Shown here piece after piece: positions 9,718 through 17,822 of a stretch of DNA of 64,000 nucleotides. A program made the position numbers and the translations under genes. The stretch lies in assembly GCA_027049035.1 (NCBI GenBank), contig JALTVI010000066.1:62001-126000 (forward strand). The letters are read 5' to 3'. The DNA is from Sulfurovum sp. GTDB taxonomy: Bacteria > Campylobacterota > Campylobacteria > Campylobacterales > Sulfurovaceae. Every line of letters begins with the position of its first letter. Position 1 is the stretch's first letter. The notes beneath the pieces are model-generated. The model was not told the origin of the DNA, did no database searches, and saw only the letters and a list, made by a program, of their open reading frames with translations.

Positions 9718-10638
9718 ATGTTTGAAACATTCTGTGATTTTCTCTGCAACCAAACCAAACAGTTTATCACCGTAGAGGTCAACCCTCCGCACGGCGCATC
9801 GCTTGACGGCATCCTTACAGACATCAAAAAGCACAAGCTTCACGAAAAGGTCAGCGGCTTCTCCTGTACCGACAACCCGCTTGCCAAGCTTAAGATGAGC
9901 GGCGTACTCTCCGCCATCAAACTGCAGCAGACTTTCGGCAAGCCTGTCATCGCCACAATGAGTATGCGCGACAAGAACAAACTCTCGCTGCAGTCTACTC
10001 TGCTCGGCGCCAACGACTTCGACCTCCGCTGCATTCTGGCCCTTACCGGCGACCCGGCGAAATACTCCGACCAGCCGGAGGTCAAAGGGGTGCTCGAGCG
10101 TGACTCCACACTGCTTTTGAGCATCATCTACCATCTTAATAACGGTGTGGACTACTCCAACAAGCCGCTCCACCCCGCTCCCAAGCCTATCTACCCGTTT
10201 GCGGTAAGCAACTCCTATGCCAAAGATATGAAAAAGCTGCAAAAGCGGATGCTCAAAAAGCTCAACTACGGCGCGCGCGCCATCATCACCCAGCCTGTCT
10301 ACGATACAGCAAACGCCAAAGAACTGCTGGCACTCTTTGAGGAAGCAAAAGAGATGAGCATCAGAGAGACAGCCAAAGAGGCGCAGCTGGTCCTTGGCCA
10401 GTTTCCCATCGTGCGTGCCCGCACCGCCAACTTCATCGACGACAAGGTGCCGGGCATCTCCGTACCCAAGGATATCATCGACGAGATGAACCTTGCGGCA
10501 ATGGACGGAGAAGCAAAAGAGCAGGAGGTCGGCTTCGCCCTCTCAAAAGCGATCTTTGATGATATGATGAAACTGCACGGCAAAGTGCACCTGATGACGC
10601 ATAACCGGTTTGATCTGTGTTCGGAGCTTATAGGGTAA
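9718..10638 (+). CDS. metF: Methylenetetrahydrofolate reductase family protein
   Basis: Expected to reduce 5,10-methylene-THF to 5-methyl-THF for methionine synthesis. The 306-aa TIM-barrel protein begins FITVEVNPPHGAS, where the usual family start is EFFPP. It has ILALTGDPAKYSD (cofactor-binding region) and GARAIITQPVYD (folate-binding strand), both typical. It lacks a C-terminal regulatory extension, as is normal in bacteria. The frame is open far upstream, but ATG 9718 starts the domain and the longer version would run through serB. The N-terminal motif differs from E. coli MetF, so it may belong to a divergent branch. Confidence 0.82.
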   Translation: MFETFCDFLCNQTKQFITVEVNPPHGASLDGILTDIKKHKLHEKVSGFSCTDNPLAKLKMSGVLSAIKLQQTFGKPVIATMSMRDKNKLSLQSTLLGANDFDLRCILALTGDPAKYSDQPEVKGVLERDSTLLLSIIYHLNNGVDYSNKPLHPAPKPIYPFAVSNSYAKDMKKLQKRMLKKLNYGARAIITQPVYDTANAKELLALFEEAKEMSIRETAKEAQLVLGQFPIVRARTANFIDDKVPGISVPKDIIDEMNLAAMDGEAKEQEVGFALSKAIFDDMMKLHGKVHLMTHNRFDLCSELIG

Positions 10639-10644
10639 AGAGCG

Positions 10645-11139
10645 ATGAAAACACCCATTAGACTGCTTGGAACCTGTTTTGTTCTTGTGACACCGCTTTT
10701 AGCTTTCAACCTGTGCGGCGAAGATATTGCACTTGGTGAAAAAGCGCCATCGTGGATTGCTTCTGCGAAACAGGCGCATGGTATCTATCGTTATGAAAAC
10801 TGTGGCGTAGCACTGAAAGACAAGAAGATTGTCTGGTACAGCAAGTCCATCGAAGTGAACGGTGCACTAAAGGTCTACCCTACCTTTGACGGTGCTCACT
10901 TTTCGCATGCTACACTTCTCTTTGACAATATGGACCCAGGTATAGGCGAAGAGTCGGAGAACTTTACAGATACGGAACAACTCAACGGGGCCATTATCTC
11001 TATTCGTACCAGTATGCACAATCTCAAGCGAGTTGAAGCCTTTTACAAAGACGGGAACCTGACAAAAATGCGCTACCGCTACCCTTATAAAGAGAAGAGC
11101 CGTTTCATCCTTGAAGTTGAATACGGACACGCACCGTAA
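10645..11139 (+). CDS. Small secreted protein of unknown function
   Basis: 164 aa. Residues 1-20 form a Sec signal peptide (hydrophobic core FVLVTPLLAF). The mature part is predicted mixed alpha/beta with two Cys and many aromatic residues, and I recognise no family. It begins 6 bp after the metF stop and is probably translated from the same transcript. Periplasmic location is inferred from the signal only. Confidence 0.72.
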   Translation: MKTPIRLLGTCFVLVTPLLAFNLCGEDIALGEKAPSWIASAKQAHGIYRYENCGVALKDKKIVWYSKSIEVNGALKVYPTFDGAHFSHATLLFDNMDPGIGEESENFTDTEQLNGAIISIRTSMHNLKRVEAFYKDGNLTKMRYRYPYKEKSRFILEVEYGHAP

Positions 11140-11159
11140 AACGTTTGCCTATTTGTCCT

Positions 11160-11540
11160 CTACTTTCCTGAAACAGTCTCACAATATATCTTTTCGAGTG
11201 TCTGCTTCAAAACAGCTACACGCTTTGCACAGACACCAAAGACAGTCTCCGCATTCAGGTCAAAGTAGTGATGGGAGAGGATGTCCCGTATTCCCGCCAC
11301 CCTTTTCCATTCCACTTCAGGGTAACGACACAACAGATCTCCATTCGTAAGTTTATCGATCTGCTTTACCCCTTCTCCTACTGCAATCAGAAGCATACAG
11401 ATACTGTCAAGCAAAATCTGCCCCTCTTCATCTTCGAGAAAGTCATCGGAAGTTTTCACTCTGCCGCATCTCTCTTCAATCTTGCCAACAGCAGCAATCA
11501 TATCTTCAAGAATGTCAGTCAACAGTGTAGGATCAGACAT
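11160..11540 (-). CDS. hepT: HepT-like ribonuclease toxin (DUF86 / HEPN)
   Basis: HEPN-fold RNase toxin of an MNT/HepT pair. The 126-aa all-helical protein keeps the signature RX4HXY as RDILSHHY near the middle. In characterised systems the Tyr of this motif is AMPylated by the MNT partner and the Arg/His are catalytic. ATG 11540 gives an 8-bp overlap with the upstream antitoxin gene; an in-frame start at 11558 is possible but overlaps more. The residues for activity and for neutralisation are all present. Confidence 0.85.
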   Translation of the reverse strand: MSDPTLLTDILEDMIAAVGKIEERCGRVKTSDDFLEDEEGQILLDSICMLLIAVGEGVKQIDKLTNGDLLCRYPEVEWKRVAGIRDILSHHYFDLNAETVFGVCAKRVAVLKQTLEKIYCETVSGK

Positions 11541-11826
11541 AAATAACATCTTTTTCAATGCGTGAACGCAGTTTTGGGTTCATCTGCTTCCAAAGGGCAA
11601 TCACATCGACATCTTTCCCGAATGCCTCTTCGAGATCCTGCATAATACCGATTTGGTTAAAAAGATCGGATTCATTAAAGTCCACCACAATATCGATATC
11701 ACTCTTCTCTTTTTCATCACCACGGGCATAGGAGCCAAAAAGCCCCAGCCTTTTAATACTATAGGTATCTTTCTTTTTCTCTTTATAGGTTTTGAGATAG
11801 TTCAGTATCTTCTGCTGTGACAACAT
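11533..11826 (-). CDS. mntA: MntA-like nucleotidyltransferase antitoxin
   Basis: Minimal nucleotidyltransferase of 97 aa. It has the family motif GSX10DXD exactly (GSYARGDEKEKSDID) and a further acidic residue at VDVIAL. In studied pairs this enzyme AMPylates HepT and so neutralises it. ATG 11826 is chosen because GAAGGA lies about 7 nt upstream; an upstream in-frame TTG (11850) has no such site. It is the first gene of the pair and overlaps hepT. Confidence 0.87.
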   Translation of the reverse strand: MLSQQKILNYLKTYKEKKKDTYSIKRLGLFGSYARGDEKEKSDIDIVVDFNESDLFNQIGIMQDLEEAFGKDVDVIALWKQMNPKLRSRIEKDVIYV

Positions 11827-11852
11827 CGCATATCCTTCACTTTTCTTCAATA

Positions 11853-11881
11853 ATTATATCATAGATTCAAAGTGCTGAAAA
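11853..11881 (-). promoter_or_regulatory. Promoter of the mntA-hepT pair
   Basis: A perfect -10 TATAAT (11858-11853) follows a -35-like TTTTCA (11881-11876, 4 of 6 matches) with a 17-bp spacer. It lies 26 bp upstream of the mntA start codon and reads towards it. Confidence 0.6.
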
Positions 11882-11918
11882 TGTACCTTACACACAGTTT
11901 AAAGAATCAAAATGACAA

Positions 11919-12341
11919 CTAAACACTTCCGGCAATATACCCTCCCAACAATACTGCATAGCGCACCCCTTTCGCAAACGCCACAATAAGCAGAAACTTT
12001 GTAAAACCGTACCGCAGCACACCGGCAATGAATGTCAGCGGGTCGCCGATGACAGGTGCCCAGCTTAGCAGCAGTACCCAGCCGCCCCACTTCTCGAAGC
12101 GTCGGTGCGCCTTTTGCATCTTGTCTGAGGAGAGGTGTCCTTTTTTCTCAAGCCACGCCTCCCCTTTCATCCCCAGCCAGTAGTTCACCGCTGCACCAAG
12201 CGTATTGCCCAGTGTAGCGACAGACCAGAGCAGCCAGAGAGAGTACCCCGGAGAAAGATCATAGAGCAGCAGCGCTTCGCTGCCAAGGGGCAGCAGTGTC
12301 GCGGAGAGGAAAGAGACAAGAAAGAGTGTAAGGTAGATCAT
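11919..12341 (-). CDS. YqaA-family inner-membrane protein (SNARE-associated / DedA-like)
   Basis: 140 aa with about four hydrophobic helices. The segment WAPVIGDPLTFIAGVLR is the characteristic conserved stretch of the YqaA branch of DedA-like membrane proteins. Relatives are linked to membrane lipid or proton-dependent transport, but the substrate here is unknown. Its start overlaps the stop of the upstream hydrolase by 4 bp (12338-12341), so the two are coupled. A short basic region (about 65-85) lies between helices 2 and 3. Confidence 0.8.
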   Translation of the reverse strand: MIYLTLFLVSFLSATLLPLGSEALLLYDLSPGYSLWLLWSVATLGNTLGAAVNYWLGMKGEAWLEKKGHLSSDKMQKAHRRFEKWGGWVLLLSWAPVIGDPLTFIAGVLRYGFTKFLLIVAFAKGVRYAVLLGGYIAGSV

Positions 12342-13048
12342 TCGAAATGCTGAAAAAGGACCTCGCCATTTTGCACGACACCTATCTGCTGCTGGCAGGC
12401 AAGTGACGGAAGCGAGACATATTTACCGACTTTTCGCGCCTGATGAAAGTGCCCCTCGATAACAAGGTCCGCTTCCTTGTAGTGTGCCAATATCGCCTCC
12501 ACACGCTTTTCAAACCCTTCGAACCTGTGGCAGATATGCTTCCGGGAGAGTTTTTTCATACGATGGTCTATGATGGCCTTTTCAAAGGGTCTCAGCAGTG
12601 TCAGTGTCGTTTTGTTACGCAAGGCTTTGCAGTAGAGGTCATACCCAAAACCGGTTGTGTAACGGTCTCCGTGGGAGATGCCCACCCGTCTGCCCTCCAA
12701 CTCAAAAAAAGCCGGCTGTTCTTCACGGCTGTAAATGTGTATATCTGGAAATATCGGCTTGAGACAAAAGTCATGGTTGCCTTCGAAGTAATGTATCTCT
12801 ATACCCACAGAGAGTTTCTGCAGCAGTACAACGGCTTCTTTGGAAAAGGTTTGGATGTACTCGTTATACCCAAAGAGGAGGTCGAAGTTGTCACCCATCA
12901 AAAAGAGCTGCGGGGTTTGCAGCGTACCCTTTTCAAGCCTTTTCAAAAGTCTCAGAAAGGCATCGCCATGATGGGGGTAATGGGAGTCGGCAACGAATAA
13001 TGCCTCCTCTTTAATCATAGGAAGGCTGTTGGATTTACATATACTCAT
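12338..13048 (-). CDS. Metallophosphoesterase, LpxH-like UDP-2,3-diacylglucosamine hydrolase
   Basis: Calcineurin-type phosphoesterase of 236 aa. Metal-binding motifs are in order: ADSHYP (about 20-25), GDNFDL, GNHDF, SHGDRY and GHFHQA. The arrangement and length fit LpxH-type enzymes, which release lipid X from UDP-diacylglucosamine in lipid A synthesis. I read it as the Campylobacterota form of that enzyme, though the local motifs differ from E. coli LpxH. The chosen ATG has a weak Shine-Dalgarno; ATG 13018 is an alternative. It is translationally coupled to the YqaA gene. Confidence 0.75.
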   Translation of the reverse strand: MSICKSNSLPMIKEEALFVADSHYPHHGDAFLRLLKRLEKGTLQTPQLFLMGDNFDLLFGYNEYIQTFSKEAVVLLQKLSVGIEIHYFEGNHDFCLKPIFPDIHIYSREEQPAFFELEGRRVGISHGDRYTTGFGYDLYCKALRNKTTLTLLRPFEKAIIDHRMKKLSRKHICHRFEGFEKRVEAILAHYKEADLVIEGHFHQARKVGKYVSLPSLACQQQIGVVQNGEVLFQHFE

Positions 13049-13205
13049 TTTCTATTTTTATCCTATAAGACTTATATTTTTTTGATTAATACATATTTCA
13101 TCTATCAAAAAGGCTCCCCGTAAATTCTGCCTTGAATATAGTGCATATCCAAGCACCCTATTCCTTTTACTTTTTGTATAGAACTATTTTACCGTGTTTC
13201 CCTTG

Positions 13206-13502
13206 TTATTTTTCACGACACTCATCAAATATCTTCTGCGCTACTTGCTCCGCATAAGCCCAGCTTGAAAAAAGCAGCGAACCTTTAATGTAGTAGTCTG
13301 TGCCACCATATTTGTACCCACGCAACAGCTCTTCTGCACTTGCAACATTTTTTGCCAGCCCGCACAACTGTTCATCGAGTTTGTCACACATATATGCTAC
13401 TGCTTCCTCAGTACTTGAAAACGCTGCTACCTTACAGGGACAACTCTCCCCTTTCATAAAGTCGTAGTTGTCTTCACACCATACTTCTATTGTCTGATTC
13501 AT
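13206..13502 (-). CDS. Hypothetical protein
   Basis: 98 aa, unrecognised. Acidic and soluble, with four Cys, including the pair CPC near residue 22. Its start overlaps the stop of the upstream phosphoesterase by 4 bp (13499-13502), which supports real translation. It is the last gene of a run of uncharacterised genes extending from 17.1 kb. Confidence 0.65.
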   Translation of the reverse strand: MNQTIEVWCEDNYDFMKGESCPCKVAAFSSTEEAVAYMCDKLDEQLCGLAKNVASAEELLRGYKYGGTDYYIKGSLLFSSWAYAEQVAQKIFDECREK

Positions 13503-14254
13503 AACTGCCTCCTTTCTACTCTTTTTTCACTCACCACTTCCCCCGTCTCGACACAGTAGGCACTGAGCATTCCGTATCCGCTGCGTGCCATATAGCAACC
13601 GGTGTCAACATTGACAAAGTGTCGTTCTATCTTCACTCCATAAGGCGTAACGGTATGTCCGAAAATGTTAAAAATAAGCGCATCCTCATCAGGCTCCCGT
13701 CTGTTCCAAAGCGCCATCTCGGCAAAGGTTTTGTACATCATATCGCTATAGCGCATTCCCCAAACGGTAGCAATAGGTGCATGTGAGACGACAACGGGTT
13801 TGCCTGAAGGATGTTCAATATCAAGCTCAATATACAGCGGCAACGAACGCATCCATCGAATATCTTCTTTAAATACCTCCAGCCTCTTTTTGGCATCTGA
13901 TGTAACGATGGGCTTACCCTCTTGCAGTGTAATGAGTCCATACGATTTGAGTGTGGCAATGCCGCCGTTGCTATACCAGCTGTTATGCATTTTTATTGGC
14001 TCGTTTTGCTCAACAAATACAGCAAAACTACTGCCGTACCCTGTCATCATCTCCTCATGGTTGCCCATCACACACCCATGTCCGCCCTCCCGCACAAACT
14101 TCACCACTTCAACACTTCTGCTGCCACGATCGATAAGATCACCTACAAATATAAGTTTTGCATCACTGGGGAGTTTTTCGACAAGCCTCATGAGCGTGTC
14201 GTATTCACCGTGAACATCACCGATGATGTAGGTTTTTGTATCGTTCATTTGCAA
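13499..14254 (-). CDS. Serine/threonine-phosphatase-like metallophosphoesterase
   Basis: 251 aa of the PPP family (PrpA/PrpE/ApaH-like). Motifs are GDVHGEYDTL (about 14), GDLIDRGSRS (about 38) and GNHEEMM (about 63). C-terminal metal ligands are seen in SHAPIATVWG and IFGHTVTP. It could dephosphorylate phosphoproteins or cleave dinucleoside polyphosphates; the substrate cannot be read from sequence. It overlaps the downstream 98-aa gene by 4 bp. Confidence 0.85.
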   Translation of the reverse strand: MQMNDTKTYIIGDVHGEYDTLMRLVEKLPSDAKLIFVGDLIDRGSRSVEVVKFVREGGHGCVMGNHEEMMTGYGSSFAVFVEQNEPIKMHNSWYSNGGIATLKSYGLITLQEGKPIVTSDAKKRLEVFKEDIRWMRSLPLYIELDIEHPSGKPVVVSHAPIATVWGMRYSDMMYKTFAEMALWNRREPDEDALIFNIFGHTVTPYGVKIERHFVNVDTGCYMARSGYGMLSAYCVETGEVVSEKRVERRQL

Positions 14255-14302
14255 AACCTCATAGTGATTCCCTTATATATTTCCAATGGGATGATTCGAT
14301 GG

Positions 14303-15097
14303 TTATTTAGTTTGATCATGTTTAGCCTTTTTGTACGAAAGTCCCGCTTTGTGGCAATACTCCCGCACAAACGCATCTTTATCCTCTATCTCATCCACAA
14401 CATTCTCTTCAACGGCAGCACAATAGGCTTTGAGGTAGTCGATGTAGTTCTCCTCTTTGTTTGGCACATGGCTGAAATACAACTTCAAATACTCCTCATA
14501 CTCAGGAAGTGATGCCAGCTTGTCTGCATCACGGACCATAAAGTGATAGGCATACATCGCAACCAAAGATGATACCTCTTCATACAATATCTCGAGACGC
14601 TTCTCTTTTGGGGTGAAAGGATCAAGATAGGCTATCTCATTTTCTTCTCTTTTGTTGGCAAATCTTTTTTTGCTATATTGAATATTTCGAACCTCTTCGC
14701 ATACATCATCAATAGGGACAAGTTCTATCTCCCGCTTATTTCCGAGAAAATGCTCTTTTTTATAAACCCTATCTACAATGTGCTCTCGTCCATCAAGCAG
14801 TGCATCCCCTTCACCTGTCATAATCTCCCTGCTTCGCTCCACACGAAAACCATCATCGTATGTTTTGATCTCTGTAGGCAGATCTTTTATCTCCTCTTTC
14901 CGCTGCTCCCATGGAATGTGGTTTCGATCTTTGTCAAAAAGGTAGTTAAGGTACCGCTCCTTTGTCTCGATCACCATCCGCACATAAGGAGTATCCAGAT
15001 GCATCTTTGCTTCAATGCTTTTGACCTTCAAACAAGAAGGATAGGCAACAAAACCATAAGGTGCCGTTATATCTTTTTGAAATATAAAATGCATCAT
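14303..15097 (-). CDS. Hypothetical protein of the 13-17 kb accessory cluster
   Basis: 264 aa, no family recognised. Soluble, rich in Lys/Glu and aromatic residues, no signal peptide. Its last eight codons (ending KHDQTK) lie inside a 28-bp sequence repeated at the junction of the two genes upstream (see the repeat at 14304 and 15405). The present C-terminus may therefore have been made by recombination. The start shares one base with the stop of the neighbouring 107-aa gene, suggesting an operon. Confidence 0.65.
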   Translation of the reverse strand: MMHFIFQKDITAPYGFVAYPSCLKVKSIEAKMHLDTPYVRMVIETKERYLNYLFDKDRNHIPWEQRKEEIKDLPTEIKTYDDGFRVERSREIMTGEGDALLDGREHIVDRVYKKEHFLGNKREIELVPIDDVCEEVRNIQYSKKRFANKREENEIAYLDPFTPKEKRLEILYEEVSSLVAMYAYHFMVRDADKLASLPEYEEYLKLYFSHVPNKEENYIDYLKAYCAAVEENVVDEIEDKDAFVREYCHKAGLSYKKAKHDQTK

Positions 15098-15432
15098 TAC
15101 TCCCTAATCTTTCTCCAGCAAGATCTCTTGACACTATCGGTCGTAGAGATATACAAATACCCATGTGTCATCACAATCGCATCAAAATCCAAACTGCATG
15201 CTTTCTCTACATCCTCTTTTGTAATACCGATATACCATACCTCATACTCATCTTCCTGCAAAAGTATATTATTTTTCCACGCTTCTTCGAGTTTTCTATA
15301 AAGCCAAAACTTTTGGCATCTATTGCACTGATGCAGTATAAACTCATCAGAGTTTGAATGGTAGATCTCTTTGACTTTGGTAAGCGTATCTGTGTTGCAG
15401 CATCTATTTAGTTTGATCATCTTTGGCCTTTT
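14304..15432. repeat. 28-bp direct repeat at gene boundaries (14304-14331 and 15405-15432)
   Basis: The two copies match at 26 of 28 positions. At 15405-15432 the sequence is the stop of the WG-repeat gene and the start of the 107-aa gene. At 14304-14331 it forms the end of the 264-aa gene and leads into non-coding DNA. This looks like a duplicated gene junction whose second gene has been lost. Confidence 0.7.
15097..15420 (-). CDS. Hypothetical protein with Cys pairs
   Basis: 107 aa, unrecognised. It has a CC pair near the start and CNRCQKFW around residue 32, which could bind a metal, and ends in a basic tail. Its ATG overlaps the stop of the WG-repeat gene by 4 bp, so translation is probably coupled. 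The start codon lies within the 28-bp repeat. Confidence 0.62.
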   Translation of the reverse strand: MIKLNRCCNTDTLTKVKEIYHSNSDEFILHQCNRCQKFWLYRKLEEAWKNNILLQEDEYEVWYIGITKEDVEKACSLDFDAIVMTHGYLYISTTDSVKRSCWRKIRE

Positions 15433-17093
15433 AGCTCCAAATCCTCAAGCCCTATCCCAAGCGTTAGCTCCGTGCCATCCTTTTTGCCAAATATCACCGG
15501 AAGTTCAACAGACATATCAAACATCGAAGCACCTGAGGGGTAAGACCAGCCTATGATGTAGGTCTCTTGCTTTTCGATAATATCTTTGTATTGTGGCGGT
15601 ATCTTGTGTACCTTTACGGGATGATACCACAACCCTGCCTCTTCAAGATCTTTTTGGGATTTGAAGGTATCAAAGAGGGCAATATAGTCTTGAAGCGGGA
15701 TGCTATAGCGCTTGGTATGCAGTGCTCTTTTTTGCTCTCGCTTGAGATTTTTAAGGACAAAAGCCACTTTCTCCTCTTCATCCATTGCCAATGTCTCTTC
15801 TACCGCATGGGCTATCTCATCCTTCCCAGTCATCCATCGTGGCAGATATTTACGGACAAATGCCTCATCGAGCACGGCTTCGACATCGAGAAAATCACTT
15901 TGGGCTTCTGCTTTTTTAAAGAGCGCCCAGCCTGTGTCGCTCTTGACAAAAAAGTAGTCATCTTCATCATGCACTATTTTCCAGTATTGGGGCTTGATGA
16001 TCACCTCTCCCTGCTCATCGATCACCATATCTTTTCCCTCTTTGCTCACCACGGCATAGCCGAAATTAAAAGGGGCGTAGTCATCGTATTGGCAAGCGAT
16101 GGTCTCTTTGCCCTCTTTGTCCGTATAGCCCCATAGTTTTGTAGCGGCATCCTGTACGACATTGTGGCCGTAGCCTCTGGTGACAATAGTAGCGTAGGGT
16201 TTGCTTTTGATGATCTCGTTCGTTTCTTGATCGACATAGACATAACACAACAACCCGTCAGCCTCTACGGTCAAAAAACGCTGCTCATAATCCAACGATC
16301 CACACAGCGCATTGGCGGCTATAACCCTGTCGGTATGCAGCTCTATGATCTCACAAAGATAGTCTCTATAGTCATCGCTCTGCGGCAGAGCCTCTCTTTG
16401 CACCTCTGCCAGCTTCTCTTCAACATGTATGTAGTAATACTCACACGCCCAATGGCAGACAACGTCGGGGTCATCCAAAAACTTCTTGCGTCTGTCCCGT
16501 ATGAGTCCGTACTGCCCCGCATCGTTTATGACGGCTACAAAATCACTGCTGATAAAGAGTGAAGAGAGGTTGAGTTTAGTCTGTTGTGGCACAAAAACTT
16601 TAATGCCGTCAGTCAAGAGAAACTGTGCTTCATGGTGATGTTCAAAATACCATAACATCTCCAAGGAAGCATTATCGGCAACCCCTTCTATCTCCTCCAT
16701 TTCAAACGGTATTAGCCACGCCATCCTCTCTACCAGAAGGTGCAGAAGTGTTTTCTCTTCAAGTATCGTATCGAGTGTCACCATTTCGATATCGACACGA
16801 TTCTGAGGCTTAAGCTCGTGTGTGTACCATTTTTTAGGATACCGCTGGCGCAGTGTTGCAGCCCTTGCCAATGCCTCGCCTTTGCTAAAGCAGAGATAAC
16901 CGTACCACTCCTTGCTGCCGTTACTTGTTTTGAGAGCGTAAAAAAGATGGGTTTTCTCTATCTGTGCATTGTTGGTAAGTTGCTGCTTGCAGGCATTTTC
17001 AATCTTCTCCTGATCATAACCGTACTCACGCTGTACAGCCTGATAAGTACGGTAGAAAATATTATAGGTTTCAAAAAGGGGTTTTAGCTGCAT
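15417..17093 (-). CDS. WG-repeat-containing protein
   Basis: 558 aa, soluble, no signal peptide. The middle (about 285-370) contains WG/KWG-type repeats such as LWGYTDKEGKETIACQYDDY, GEVIIKPQYWKIV and GWALF. These usually build a beta-rich scaffold for protein contacts. The flanking regions are unrecognised. It is the first gene of the four- to five-gene minus-strand run down to 13.2 kb, joined to the next gene by a 4-bp overlap. Such proteins often occur in accessory loci of unknown role. Confidence 0.72.
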   Translation of the reverse strand: MQLKPLFETYNIFYRTYQAVQREYGYDQEKIENACKQQLTNNAQIEKTHLFYALKTSNGSKEWYGYLCFSKGEALARAATLRQRYPKKWYTHELKPQNRVDIEMVTLDTILEEKTLLHLLVERMAWLIPFEMEEIEGVADNASLEMLWYFEHHHEAQFLLTDGIKVFVPQQTKLNLSSLFISSDFVAVINDAGQYGLIRDRRKKFLDDPDVVCHWACEYYYIHVEEKLAEVQREALPQSDDYRDYLCEIIELHTDRVIAANALCGSLDYEQRFLTVEADGLLCYVYVDQETNEIIKSKPYATIVTRGYGHNVVQDAATKLWGYTDKEGKETIACQYDDYAPFNFGYAVVSKEGKDMVIDEQGEVIIKPQYWKIVHDEDDYFFVKSDTGWALFKKAEAQSDFLDVEAVLDEAFVRKYLPRWMTGKDEIAHAVEETLAMDEEEKVAFVLKNLKREQKRALHTKRYSIPLQDYIALFDTFKSQKDLEEAGLWYHPVKVHKIPPQYKDIIEKQETYIIGWSYPSGASMFDMSVELPVIFGKKDGTELTLGIGLEDLELKGQR

Positions 17094-17157
17094 TGGATTT
17101 GACTCTCTTTATTCTATTTTTACCAACACGACTATTTAACCAAACGCATAAAATAAC

Positions 17158-17805
17158 CTATCGCATCCGCTGCACCATTTGGGAAATCGTTTGTGCTATA
17201 CCGTTGGCAAATCCGCTTGAACCATTGACATTATATGACCAGCTTCCATTTACTCCACCGCAAGTATTGGCAACCGCTATTGAACCGCTGTGGTAAATAT
17301 TTAAATCAAAGCAGTTACTACTGCTCATTCCGCCCCCTCTGCTCAGCTTCACAGTCGCATAAAAAAACCCTCCACTATTTATGGTGCACTGGCTGTACGA
17401 TACAGGACTTGGCGTAGCAGGCACACAGATAGAGACGCTTCCACCTCTACTGTAGCTGCCGCCATAGCTGCGCTGGGCTACCAACCTTGCCCGTCTTGCT
17501 CTCTCTTCTCTCTCACGCTTGAGTCTTGCCAGCCTCTCATCACGCTCCTTTCTCTTCTGTGCCACATACTTTGCAGTCTCTTGTGTGTCGTCTGTACCAA
17601 CGCCGTACATCTTTGCTTTTTTAAGCAGTGCATCCGCTTTGGAAAAAGACTCGCTCTTGGCTGCTTTTTTTGCTTGCTCCAGCAAATCTGCCACATCCTC
17701 TGCATCTTCCTCGTCATCGTCCAGGCTGATGGCATACGCAGGAGTAGGCACAACCGTTAAAGAGACACTAAAAACCAAAAATCCCAATAAAACTACTTTA
17801 AACAT
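17158..17805 (-). CDS. Secreted protein with acidic helix and charged coiled coil
   Basis: 215 aa from ATG 17805, 17 bp after the stop of the PEGA gene; a longer frame from 17853 would overlap that gene. A Sec signal ends near TPAYA. The mature part has an Asp/Glu-rich segment, then a TPR-like helix pair (about 40-80). A strongly charged Arg/Glu coiled coil follows (about 85-120), and then a Gly/Ser/Asn-rich C-terminal beta domain with four Cys. I do not recognise the family. It is probably exported together with the PEGA protein. Confidence 0.68.
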   Translation of the reverse strand: MFKVVLLGFLVFSVSLTVVPTPAYAISLDDDEEDAEDVADLLEQAKKAAKSESFSKADALLKKAKMYGVGTDDTQETAKYVAQKRKERDERLARLKREREERARRARLVAQRSYGGSYSRGGSVSICVPATPSPVSYSQCTINSGGFFYATVKLSRGGGMSSSNCFDLNIYHSGSIAVANTCGGVNGSWSYNVNGSSGFANGIAQTISQMVQRMR

Positions 17806-17822
17806 ATTACTGCTTCTAATTA

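Noticed and set aside
9651-9836. N-terminal extension of serB to 269 codons
   Set aside because: The extension covers the serB-metF spacer and the start of metF on the other strand. ATG 9650 has the ribosome site and the HAD start.
13049-13205. Possible small RNA or gene in the 157-bp spacer
   Set aside because: No open frame with a ribosome site and no strong hairpin or promoter pair was seen.
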